From the NCBI GenBank assembly GCA_023078555.1, contig CM041201.1, positions 2,115,713-2,179,712 on the forward strand: a stretch of 64,000 nucleotides of DNA, written 5' to 3'. Within the stretch, counting starts at the first letter, position 1. The number at the start of each line of letters is the position of its first letter. This DNA is from Ulva prolifera. Taxonomy: Eukaryota; Chlorophyta; Ulvophyceae; Ulvales; Ulvaceae. The position numbers and the translations under genes are program-made. Below are positions 43,332 through 55,818 of this stretch, piece after piece. The notes under the pieces are model-generated. The model did not search any database and was not told where the DNA came from. It was given only the letters and a program-made list of their open reading frames with translations.

Positions 43332-45640
43332 ATGCCACTTGGAATTGAAGCAGCCGTACGTGGGGTACATCCACGTGCTGTTCGCGGGTTGCTGCACGGC
43401 AAAAGGATACAACATGGCTTTCAATGCGTAGACAAAGGGAAACGACCCAGGTAAGGCTTTCCAGCTTCATACCCCCGGCCGAAGCATGAACTGCACCTTC
43501 ATCGTGCAGCATACCTGTCTGGCCAACGTTTCCTCTCCGCAGGACCCGGCGAGACTGGCAACCAAATGTCCAGTACAAGTTCCTCTACAGTGAGGCATTG
43601 CATCGGAAGCTGAAGGTTTGTGTCACAACACATGCACTCAAGCGTATAGACAAAGCAGGGGGCCTCGATATGTACCTCCTCACCGAGCCGATGGCTAGCC
43701 AGGGCTCCATCGTCGCTGCAGAGCTCCGGAAGGCAGTACAGCAGGTAGCCACCTCCCCCACCACCTGCCGTTTACTGAGGCATCCCGCTCTCATTTGGTG
43801 TAGACCATGCCCGCGTGCAGGCGTACCAAGAGACGTCCACGCCGCTGCCGACGAAGCAGGGGAACACCAGCATTCTGGGGATTGTTCAGGAGCGCCTCCG
43901 GGCCGCCGGCCTGGCCCCACCATCCCCAGGCACAAAGCAGAAGCCCCCACGCACCACGCCAGCGCCACAACAACGCAGTCCGTCAGTAGAGAGGCCCGTG
44001 GAAGCAACTAAATCCCCAGCGGAGCCTGCACCGTGGTCACCGTTCGTCGCGCCACCCCACACCGACGTCCCCCGGACACTCCGGGCCCGCCGCAAGGCCC
44101 TTGCCGTACGGCACATCCTCAGGCAGAAGGGATCGCTGCCGATCGGGGACCGCGATCGGTACGCACGGGTGCGGAACGCGGTGCTGAGGGATGTCCAGGG
44201 CCTCAACCGGCATGAGCTGCTCCGCAAGGTGCCCAAAGCGCAGCGCGGCCGCCTTGGGCGTGCGCTCAAGGCGGCGGCACAGCCGCGGCACACCACCGCC
44301 CTCACCTCTGGCAAGCGCATCGACCAGGCACTGCGGGAGGCGATTCGCACGCAGCAGATTCGCGCCCGGCAGGTCGTGAAGCGGCGGAACGCACTCGTAG
44401 CCACGATGCGGGGGACCGCCCGGAACAAGGCCCTCCAGCAGCTTGCCGCCGACCCGCGCTGGAGGGGAGTGTTCCGGCACGGCTGGCTCCAAGACCTCGT
44501 CAGCAGGATGGAGGAGGGCCCCGTGAAGGAGCAGTGGAGGCGCCTTGCCGACAAGTACCAGGTGCCCCAGCCCGGCGCTCCCGCTGCATGCGTCGACGTG
44601 ATCCTCTTCGCTAGCTCCGATTGCGCTGGCTCTGTGTGTAAGCGTAGCCCACTGATCGGCTGGTGACATGACTCGAGCGTGACTGTTCACTGTGTCAGTC
44701 TCCAGCACACTGTCTAAAGTCTGCCGAGTCGTCGCGTCAGAACTTGTCATTGGCGGGTGGCCATCAGTGCCGGCTCCACGTTCGATTGCATTCTGTCCTT
44801 TCTCCATGTTGTAGGCATTGGGAGAGCTTGTCTGGTGGGGCCAAGCGGGCAGCTTCTGTGCTGTGTGGTGCCCAACGCTGCATGCGGCAGGTATTTATCA
44901 CAGCGTGTAATGGTCGCCTGCAAAGGGCAGTCTGCTCTGATGCACCGACTCGTAGGCAGGAAGTGTGCCCGCTGTAGCTGTAATAAAGTGCGAACCATCA
45001 CCACAGCCGACTGGCGAGTGCCTGCTCCTAATTCCCCGTGTGTGTGCAGCCGAATGTGCCCGGGGTCATCATTGATGGCTGCTTCATCCCGGTCGCCTCC
45101 CGCCACAACCTGCCCCGCGTCGCGGGGACTCCCCCGCCAGTCGTGGCCGCGCCCTCCAGCGTGCCGGCAGCGAAGCAGCCTGCCGGCAGCCCCGTCCCTC
45201 CAGCTGAGGAGGTGCAAAGGGTGACCAACGCAGCGGCTCTGGTTGCGCATCCCACGCGCCCGATGCACAGCATCGTCGACAGCTACCTCCGCGGCCTCAG
45301 CCCCGAGCAGGCTGGGCTGCAGCGGAACGAGGTCCTCCGGAAGGCGCTGCTGCGCAAGCACAAGGACTTCGCTGCGGCTCAGGCGTACCCGACCGGGCGG
45401 AAGCTGCGGAGACTGCGGAAGTGGCTGGACGACGACTGGGTGCGTGCGCATGCGGTGCCGCAGACGGGGCCGTGGCAGCTTGTGCTTGGGAACGGGATGG
45501 TCATTCCGAGCCGCACGCGGGAGGGCCAGACGCTGCTGCGGCGGTTCCGGAGCCGTAAGCAGGCGTGGGCGGAGTTCAAGGAGTCTGGGGGCGTGCGGGG
45601 GGCTCAGGCCGCAGCCCGCCACAGCGCCGACCTGCAGTAA
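43332..45640 (+). CDS. Mitochondrial ribosomal protein bL28m with a long C-terminal extension
   Basis: Four exons, 43332-43450 (donor GTAAGG), 43543-43744, 43821-44561 and 45050-45640, close in phase and give 550 aa. Exons 1 and 2 are the complete bL28 fold: RGLLHGKRIQHGF, RRDWQPNVQYKFLYSEALHR, KLKVCVTTHALKRIDKAGGL and DMYLL. Bacterial bL28 is under 90 aa; here about 440 residues follow. The extension is GC-rich and very basic, with a Pro/Ala linker and two helical Arg-rich modules: RALKAAAQPRHTTALTSGKR to DPRWRGVFRHGWLQDL, and RPMHSIVDSYLRGLSPEQAG to QVLGNG-like segments. bL28 binds 23S-type rRNA. Chlorophyte mitoribosomes are known to carry enlarged proteins, so the extension could hold fragmented rRNA. 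Mitochondrial rather than plastid is inferred from the divergence and extension. There is no obvious long presequence before RGVHPRAVRGLL. Confidence 0.92.
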
Positions 45641-45670
45641 GGTCGTCTGATGTGGTTACTCCACATGATG

Positions 45671-45675
45671 TGTAA
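45671..45675 (+). terminator. Candidate TGTAA polyadenylation signal of bL28m
   Basis: TGTAA 30 bases after the stop at 45638-45640, an unusually close but plausible position for the chlorophyte signal. Confidence 0.4.
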
Positions 45676-46037
45676 CTGGGGTTTTGCCATCAGCGCCCGT
45701 GTCTCATTCAATCAAGTTGTTGTAGGCAGCGCTTCTCCTTTCCTGAGATACATGACGCCATGTCTCAGCATGCAAGCATGTGCCCAACATGTCATGTAGT
45801 ATCTGCGCATTAGAGCAGACAAGTGGTCGGCTTTGTAGCTTCTAGCACAGCACAATATCTCACGCACTCTGAACCGAATATCTCAACTGTTTGTGACTTG
45901 GAGTTGTTGTGCATTTGCAGTTGCTTTCCATACAGTGTCTGACTTTGGCAAGACCACTGGTGCACAGTGCGTGCACACACAACACATGACAGGTCTCGGT
46001 TTCGTCAACGGAGACTGGTGCATGTCAGACGTATGCT

Positions 46038-46159
46038 GCGGCCCCCTAATCAGCAGGCGGGGTACAGTAGTGTTTGGCACTAGTGGAGGCATGATGACTC
46101 ATAACGCCTTGGCTGGTGGCAAACACTACTGTACCTTGCCTGCTGATTAGCGGGGCCGC
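46038..46159. mobile_element. Foldback/MITE-like inverted-repeat element
   Basis: Arms 46038-46076 and 46120-46159 are near-perfect reverse complements over about 39 bases. The left arm core is CCTAATCAGCAGGCGGGGTA followed by CAGTAGTGTTTG. The right arm starts CAAACACTACTGTACCTTGC and ends with CTGCTGATTAGCGGGGCCGC. Mismatches: a GG/AA pair and one extra base near the outer end. The loop is 43 bases. No transposase is present, so it would be a non-autonomous element or a foldback remnant. The right arm ends only about 7 bases before a GST gene fragment. Confidence 0.75.
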
Positions 46160-46165
46160 TGCTGC

Positions 46166-46450
46166 GAGAGGCCTTGAGCGCTTCTACGAGGAATGCCACA
46201 TCTGGCGCGGGCGATGCCCCCGGAGCAGGCTGGGCCCTTCTTCCTTGGGGAAATCTTCAGCCTTGTAGATATCACGCTCGCGCCACTCCGGCAGCGGGTC
46301 CTGGTCGTGCGGGGGCACTACCTCCAGTTCCCGGACAAAGAGCCTCAGTTCCGGCACCTTCGGGTGCGCCGCCGCCGCCTCCGGGTGCTCTGCTCATGGT
46401 TGTTGCGCCATCTGTGCATGTGTGCACAGCGGATCCTGGACCACAGGTGA
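46166..46450 (+). pseudogene. Partial duplicate of glutathione transferase exon 4 plus intron 4
   Basis: The sequence copies the minus-strand GST exon 4 (36519-36316) and about 90 bases of the following intron, in the opposite orientation. Parent and copy share GAGCGCTTCTA, GCGCGGGCGATGCCCCCGGA, GGGCCCTTCTTCCTTGGGGA, CAGTTCCCGGACAAAGAGCC and the intronic CAGCGGATCCTGGACCACAG. One base is missing where the parent has TGCCGCATGCTGG and the copy TGCCACATCTGG, causing a frameshift. Six bases (Arg-Gly of HYRGLQF) are deleted in frame. Inclusion of intron sequence means a DNA-level copy, not a retrocopy. It is a fragment without promoter or other exons, hence a pseudogene. Confidence 0.85.
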
Positions 46451-47133
46451 CCCGATGCTGTGCTGGCATCTGCGCGTTGCACAATAAACTAATTGCCTGG
46501 GTCTGCACCATGTCAGCTGAGCCTGTGCTAGTCTAGCGATCCAAAATGTATCTTCTGGGTCTAGTGAGCTCTAATTATCCGTCGCGCCGGGACAAGCAGA
46601 AATGCAGGCTGCCTGAAAGTTGTAGCCCACGTTGATACGCAAGCAGGGAAAGGTGAGCGTTCTTGCGGCACATCTTGCAAGCCTTCTTTGCATTATGCGC
46701 AATACTACATAATATCAGATAAACCAGAGTCTTTCACCTATCTCCCCCGAGATACCGCCCCATGCATTCCTGCCGGACAGAGTATGCACATGAGGAGGCG
46801 CTCCTCGGAATTGGTTTCAGTCTTGCGAGTCGCAAGTTGCAACGCGGTAACATGCATTTCCGCTGCCATGGCCCCTTCGCTACACCTGTCGGCAGCGGTG
46901 CACGTAATGTGTGTACTAAGCTAGATATAGCTTTGATGAAGAGCAGTTTACACGAGCAGCTCTGGTGATGACTGCCGTCGCGGGGAGTGATGCGCGAACG
47001 ACGCAAGAAGCTTGCGTCACCTCCGCCACTGCTCATGGGCCGGGGCTCTGTGGGTTAGCGTTCTACGTGCAATTCCGATCTGCATCCAGCGGGAGGCGGC
47101 CCTCGACCAAACAACACCAGCATGATTGACTGA
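46451..47133. other. Intergenic region, no gene seen
   Basis: About 680 bases between the GST fragment and the isopropylmalate dehydrogenase start. A 68-codon frame at 46762-46968 has no domain or splice support. The promoter of the dehydrogenase gene should be here. Confidence 0.5.
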
Positions 47134-49516
<2,383 letters not shown>

Positions 49517-49907
49517 GTGTTGGAGGAACATACTGGCAAGTGCATGTCCGCCTTCATCATTATGCTGATAATAGGCGTACCACAGTATGCTCATGGTGCC
49601 CATTCGCTCACTTGATGCGGACAACTTCGCTCGAATGCATATTTCATGCTTGTGGCATTGATTCTTCACAAGTTGATGCAATCTTGTGGCGTGCATCCAG
49701 CTGCCATGAGCACAGCGGACTGAATCGCCCCTGCATGCGTAGCCGCACAGCATACTGGAATAGTTCTGCAGTAAATGACGGCTGGGGCGTAGCTTGGTTG
49801 TGCTACGCTGCTGTGCGATTCCATCGCTGTTACCTGCCTCCGGGACTTTGCCCTTGGACGACAGCAGACTATTCTGTCACGTACTGCAAGATTGAATGGA
49901 GCGTCAA
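49517..49907. other. Intergenic region
   Basis: About 390 bases holding the 3' end of the dehydrogenase gene. No gene seen. Confidence 0.45.
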
Positions 49908-50153
49908 TTATATGGTTCTTGAACTGGAAGCTACAGACCAATAGCTGTGATTGCACCCGGAGGCAAGGCTAACGCATGAGCATGGGTGGTCATGCCACGA
50001 TGGCGGAGCATCTGCATGCATGGTCCAGAACGGCACGACAGCTGCCAAGACGCATGCCGCGGAGAGGAAAAGCAGCCCCGTTTGAGTAAACACGCTGGGG
50101 ACCAACTCGATGAATGTGTATGAGCGTGGTAGTGCTTGTTCCAGAGCTTCACG
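49908..50153 (-). CDS. Candidate terminal exon with one membrane segment
   Basis: After TTGTTCAG the minus strand reads REALEQALPRSYTFIELVPS, then a hydrophobic helix (TGLLFLSAACVLAAVVPFW) and about 35 less convincing residues to TAG/TAA at 49908. An exon ending FVC|GTGCAC near 50235 would join in phase, but no ATG was found. The gene would be head-to-head with CFAP161. Confidence 0.3.
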   Translation of the reverse strand, partial: REALEQALPRSYTFIELVPSVFTQTGLLFLSAACVLAAVVPFWTMHADAPPSWHDHPCSCVSLASGCNHSYWSVASSSRTI

Positions 50154-50352
50154 CTGAACAAGTTGGCCAGCTGAACGCAGTCTTCATCATCTAGACGCCC
50201 CATATGCACAGTCGCCGTTAAGACAGTCTTGTGCACGCAGACGAAAAGATCGTCGGTTGCAGTGGCAAGTGCGTAAGCTCTTTGCAAGCGTAGACGCGTC
50301 GTCGCCCCAGCCAAGCACTACAGTCGGACGTTGTCCAGGCTTGAAGATTGCG

Positions 50353-52243
50353 ATGCAGTACTATACACGCCAGCAGATACAAGGAGCCGGGCGCTATCAG
50401 CCTCGAGTCTTGATTGGCAACTGGAACGAAGTATGCATGACTGTGCCCATAGCTGGTCGTTCCCTGCGTATGAGCCCTCGTTGCAATTCTGGGGGCATCC
50501 ACTTCGCTGGCTCAACCTGTAGGATAGGAACGTAGAGGAAAGAGTCTTGCGGGACTTCATAGACAGAAAGGATGCAAAAGACTTGCGCATTGACAAGTAT
50601 GCACTGCCCTGATCTGTGCCCGTCGTTTTGCATCTTAGCTCCCATGAAACTGTGATAAGGTCTGTATGGCACCCCTGATTAAGCTAGCTGGCTCATTGTA
50701 GCTTCCAGGCCAAGCTTGACGTTGCCCTAGCTCCTGTAGAGCTCACAGTCAAGGTGTGAACATGGACTGCTTTGTAGTGCCTTGTAGAGGTCACATATGT
50801 GCTTCGGAGCCGTCACTTATGTGCATGGGAGGCCTCATCGGCTGTGCAGGCAGAGGATGGAAATGTACATTTTGGTGATGTTGTTCAGTTGGCCAGTGCA
50901 GATGCGAAGGCTGTGGTCGCCATCAACATTGCGGAAAAGGTAATATGTTTGCCCCTGTTTCTGAACAAATTTGTCAGTGAATTGAGGCACACGGCGTATT
51001 TGAGAAGGCACGTTGATGCAGGATTGCAGGCCTGGGCACCATGCTTATGGCGCAACTGGAGCTGATAAGTATCTGAGTCCATGTGCCCGTAACACTCTCA
51101 TCGTGGCAAAGTACCGCGAGGACTCCGCCTGCGAATCGACCAAGTTATTTGGCGGCGATGCTGTCTGCTATGGGCAGAAAATATGTTTGCTAGCACATTC
51201 AGGAGCACAAGACCTGCCAGTGGATGCAGCTGGTGGTCCCAATCCACTCTACTTGTTTTCCAAGCCAGTAAGTACAACACATTACTCCAAATACAGCCAT
51301 GAACAAGTATGCGGGTTCACCAACGATCCCTCTTTCGATACAGTCTTCCAGGTGGGCTCTGCATTATCATCACCTGCCACTGACTCCTGCTGAAAGTGTG
51401 CTGCTTGGCATACATGGGAGGCTATGCAATCATATCTTTTTGCAATTCTTGGCTCGTGCTGATGGCAGTCACATTCAGCGCACACTTGAGATCATTCTGT
51501 TTGTAGATCGTTGCCCCAGACCCATCAATCCGCATCGCGTCAGAGGGTTTGAAAGTGCAGTCTGCAACACCACTCTGCCTTTTGCACTGCGCTACAAATG
51601 CCATGCTGTGCCTGCGTACGCATAGACATGCCACGAATTTTGGGCCAGAGCTGGAAATCACCTTCCACACCACACACCCACACGGCAAAAAGCTCATGCT
51701 GTGCCATGAAGACCGTGGCGAGCTGACAGCAACCATACCAGCAGCACATCTTCCTGCAAACATGTTTGTGCTATTGACCGGCTCCAAAGTGGCCGAGTTG
51801 CCCCTGCCTCAGTACGCCACTGCTTCATCCGCCTGTGGGAATCTATTGCTTCAGTACCACAGCACGTCAATATTTCTTACAGACAGCATCGTCCGAATGC
51901 ATGCGCCTGCCTGTGTGTCCGCAGGGGTGATGTCCGCACCAGTGAAGCCAATGATTACATGTATGCCAGGCATCAAGACAGTGCCGCTGCGGACGTTTTG
52001 GCACGCGTACGCACGAGTTTGGGGGGCAACCCGAAAGCAGTGGAAACTTTCAGACGGATGATGACAGCTATGGACGCATCTGGCTGTGGGCGGATTCCAA
52101 TTGAAGATGTACGCTTGGCCTTGGGGTTTGTTAACGTGGACGTGACTGAGAGGGAGCTCACAGCACTCCGAACATTGGCTTCATCTGGACGCGCGAATGA
52201 AGTGAGCTTGCATGTACTGATGAAAGAACTTCAAGCCTCTTGA
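50353..52243 (+). CDS. CFAP161 (cilia- and flagella-associated protein 161)
   Basis: Seven exons, 50353-50430, 50523-50596, 50702-50753, 50850-50939, 51022-51351, 51507-51811 and 51925-52243, close in every phase, 415 aa (human about 300). The protein opens MQYYTRQQIQGAGRYQPRVL with IGNWNE, the family signature. RNVEERVLRDFIDRK, AEDGNVHFGDVVQLA, RNTLIVAKY, DAVCYGQKICLL, PNPLYLFSK, VAPDPSIRIASEG, LHCATNAMLCLRTHRHATNF and FHTTHPHGKKLMLCHED follow. All blocks are in the order of animal CFAP161. The extra about 105 C-terminal residues (GDVRTSEANDYMYARHQD to LHVLMKELQAS) include an EF-hand-like MDASGCGRIPIEDVRLALG. CFAP161 is a microtubule inner protein of ciliary doublets. Confidence 0.92.
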
Positions 52244-52319
52244 GCTATGTTGATAATTCCAGCAAAACGACTCTTGTAGAGCTTGGCACACCTGTAGATG
52301 TGGACTCTGTAGCAGTCAT

Positions 52320-52648
52320 GGATGCTCTGAAAGTGCACGGCGCTTAGTTCGGATCTTCATTGGAGGGTTATCTGAAACTCGATGCATTATCTACAGAGCC
52401 ATCCTTTTCTGTGATTTGGGTCATCTGGGTGTGGAACGTATGGAGGGCTTACACCCCTTCTGCAGGTTGTGGCTGCCATTCTCCGAGCGGAGCCTAGCAG
52501 AACAGTACAGCATCCCATCAGCAGATACGTTGCAGTGGCATGGGCTATATTCGTGGTCGCGTTCCTGGAGGAGCGGAATCGGGACATCACTGTCCTTGCA
52601 CTTGAGCAAAGCTTGAGCTCCCTGTGCGACTGCGCTGCTTTCCGATAA
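52320..52648 (+). CDS. Unidentified small gene, last exon clear
   Basis: The exon 52466-52648, after TTCTGCAG, reads VVAAILRAEPSRTVQHPISR, then VAVAWAIFVVAFLEERNRDI and TVLALEQSLSSLCDCAAFR to TAA. It is plainly coding and contains one hydrophobic helix. A preceding exon probably covers about 52320-52430 (SARRLVRIFIGGLSETRCII, then YRAILFCDLG), ending at GGT|GTGGAA in matching phase, though that donor is weak. The start is unknown. It begins within 80 bases of the CFAP161 stop on the same strand. No family is recognised. Confidence 0.42.
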
Positions 52649-53026
52649 CAAGTGATTACCATTTGTGGCTATGCTTGTGTTCGTTGGTAGGAGCTCTGGT
52701 CGATCTTGCCAATGCTGGCTAGAGTTTGTACCATGGTATACCATGCAACGTGCTGCACTTGCGCCACGATGCCGTGTATCAGCAACGCTGCCATGTTCAC
52801 CCGGACGCAATGTCCCCATGTACGAGTGAGTGTGTGGACGTTTAGACAATGACTTTCTGTCAGTGTGACGGAAGATCACTCGCACCTCTCCTGCTGTCAC
52901 CGGTTGAATTTCCTCTATGTTGTTGGACCCGGACCCGCAGGAAGTGCACCATGTCAAGCGTATGAGGACGCCTGTTCGATAGTTCCGGTAAATTATCATT
53001 GTTTTGTTCGAGCTCCAGAAGTACCG
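52649..53026. other. Intergenic region upstream of SDS22
   Basis: 378 bases. The SDS22 frame is open upstream of the chosen ATG to about 52865, so a longer N-terminus is possible. Otherwise nothing seen. Confidence 0.4.
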
Positions 53027-54633
53027 ATGGGTTTCTATGAATCAAGTCGCACAGGACCACCTGATGAAGCGCTGGAGTTAGACCTGACCAATTCACATCT
53101 ACCAAGTCTGGATGGAATTCAATTTGTGGATACATTAGAGGTATGTTATGATTCAGTAGCAATCGCTTGTGCTTAGATGCTGAATGGAAATAGTTGTTCG
53201 TCTCGATCATGCCTGTGATGCAGTACGTGGACCTGACCGCCAATCGCCTCAAGGAAATAGAACCTCGATTACTGGACCTTACAGGTGATATTTCATTCCG
53301 CTGTGCTCGACCTGGTGGCATTGAACACCTCCTGGCTGGCTCTGTGACATGTTGTTGTGTTCGCCAGGCGTGCCATGAGCAAGCATGTTTGACGGCATGC
53401 TGACTGACTTCAGCTGCTTCACACTATGACAGCAGTATTGCTGCAGGGCTGCAGTATCTGTGCTTCCGCCAGAATCTGCTGAAGGATGTGTCGGTACTGA
53501 GCCAAGCAGCGTTCAGTGAAGCACTCGAAGAGCTGCATCTAAATGACAATAATATATCTGAAATCCCTGTGCTGTCAAGCTTCACTGCCTTGCGGAAACT
53601 GGAACTGTCATATAATCATGAGGTGTGCCCTCACAAATTATCTCGGTCCGCCTGACATGGCACTTGCAGCTGTGAATTCTGCATCTGCAACTCCTCAGCG
53701 ATCGTGATTGTGGCACATGTAATACAAATCACAATGTTCAAGAGATGTCGGGCGTTTGCAGATTAAAACATTGGAGCCCCTGGCACAATGGCAGTGCTTA
53801 GGTCTGCGAGAGCTCTATTGCTGTCAGAACAAAGTTGCCTCAATGTCAGGCATCTCACACCTGACTGCCCTTTCGATCCTCGAGCTTGGTTCCAACCGTA
53901 TCCGGGTATGTAATTTTATGGCTTGATACAGAAACGCTCGTACAGGTGATGAGAATTGATGTTCATTGCGCAATTATTCAACGCTTGCAGGAGATTGAAC
54001 ATCTTGAGCCACATGTGAGCCTTCAACAGCTGTGGCTCGGACGAAACCGCATAGCTGCCGTTACAGACGGTCTTCGCAGTTTGACATCTTTGCGCCAGCT
54101 CAGTTTGCAGGCCAACAGGCTCGAATCAATTTCTGGACTAGAGACACTGACTGGCCTTGAAGAGTTGTACCTTAGCCAGAATGGGATTCAGCATATCAGT
54201 GGCTTGGAATCTTTGACTGCACTCAAGGTGCTTGACATTGCATATAACCCTATCGAGAAGGTAAGTCGAGGTAGATCAATGGCTTCTGTTTTGGTGCCAT
54301 CCTGTTCTGGAATGCTGACACCGCTGCGGTCTCCACACAGAAGAGATGGTTTATATGCTCGAGTTCATCTACAGCCGACAATCATACATGCTCCACAACA
54401 TGCAGGTGGAAGGACTACACCATCAGGGTGTTTTGACTGACCTATGGCTGAACAATACGCAAGTGGCTGATCTAGACCACTTGGAGACAGCACTGGAGGC
54501 ATGCAAGAATACACTCGAGGTCGTTTATCTAGCCAGCACCCCAGCAGCAGCATCAACGCAGGCATATTTGTTGTTCATGAAAGCGTTGCTACCCAATCTG
54601 GAGTATCTTGATAGCACTCCCATCACACGATAG
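53027..54633 (+). CDS. SDS22/PPP1R7-type protein phosphatase 1 regulatory subunit
   Basis: Six exons, 53027-53140, 53224-53284, 53414-53622, 53762-53905, 53991-54260 and 54406-54633, close in phase, 341 aa. The protein is a run of about 11 SDS22-type 22-residue leucine-rich repeats: YVDLTANRLKEIE, LEELHLNDNNISEIPVL, LRELYCCQNKVASMSGI, LSILELGSNRIREIEHLEP, LQQLWLGRNRIAAVTDGL, LRQLSLQANRLESISGLETL, LEELYLSQNGIQHISGLESL and LKVLDIAYNPIEK. The cap has LEVVYLASTPAAA and LPNLEYLDSTPI. Repeat consensus L-x-x-L-x-L-x-x-N-x-I-x-x-I-x-x-L plus the LELGSNRIR block identify SDS22. It binds the PP1 catalytic subunit in the nucleus and cytoplasm and controls its maturation and mitotic function. Start chosen at the first ATG before the repeats. 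Confidence 0.9.
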
Positions 54634-55818
54634 TCCTTTGAATTCCGTCATGGGGTTACGTTGGCCTATGCCATGGTTGCAGTATGGCCTTCATTCACGC
54701 AAGTATGTGTGAACGCTGCCTTGGGAGGCAAAACTATGTGCCTGGGAATCACAGCTTCAGGAACCCTTGTTGGCCACGCCGAAAGTATGCTCTCCGCAGT
54801 ATGGAATCTCTGTGCTTGGTACCACGGCTGTCGACATGCACGTGTGCCATGAGACTGGGGGGGATATGCTTTCATTCAAATCGCTGTATGGCTGGATGAT
54901 TGGGTCCTGCAGGATCATCATGCACACTCTGCTCTTGGGTGCGCGTCAAATCTGTAGTTCCGGGATCCGGCAGTCCACAGCTGAGTCCTGTGCTGGAACA
55001 ATGTGTACGTGTCAGCGGTAAATGGTATGGTTGTATTCTGGGTATGTGAGGTCCTGTAGCCTGCACATTGATTCCTGGTTGTTCACTGGACATGAGTGCT
55101 CAGTCAATGTCACAGCATGCAACACGAGGTGGGACCAACTCAGTTCTGGCTGATGATCACGAGCCGTCTGGGTTGTCCCATCGTTATGCCAAAACAATCG
55201 TTCCCCAGGCAGGAGTCTCCACGCGTAAGGTGCTGCAATGTTATAGCAGAAGGAATAAAACGCTCATACACCTGTGACCTTCCGCAGTGATACAGCCGCA
55301 CGCAAAGCATGCGATGAATCTGCCGGAGCATGTGTTCATGACAACTGCCTGCCACTGGTTTCATGTGAAGGCAACAAATGACAGCAAAGATACCGTTGCA
55401 GAAGCATGATGGAGCTCAGTGTGAGGTGGTCACTTCACTCTGCTGAAGCGTGTCCGCTCCTGCATCAAGGTCGTGGGATGTGCCAGCGCAAGTAGCTACT
55501 GTCAGCTCTGCTAATGCTTCTCTGACACTGTTTCTCTGACACCTCAAGCCACTGCAATGTTCAGTTGGCCAGTCACCTCCTCTCTAGCAAGCGCACTGAG
55601 ACTGCCATTTTTACACAATGTGAAAGCGTGTCGCTGCTGCAGGGTGAACGGGACCTTTTCATGAAGCAGATACTGGTTTGCGCGGTGGCGTGCTGATCGT
55701 ATTCGCGCTCACTGTGTTGAACAACACCGTGGCAGGAGGGCTCACATTTGCGTGACAATTAATGCTGTAAACTGAAAGATTTCAACACAGAAGTAGCTGT
55801 TTCATCGCTCGCGTGACA
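54634..55818. other. Intergenic region, no gene seen
   Basis: About 1.2 kb. Short frames only, none with plausible splice sites or protein-like composition. The Spt5 promoter should lie near its 3' end. Confidence 0.5.

Noticed and set aside
45893..46150. 85-codon frame across the foldback element
   Set aside because: The frame simply runs through both inverted-repeat arms and ends in the right arm; no conserved protein.
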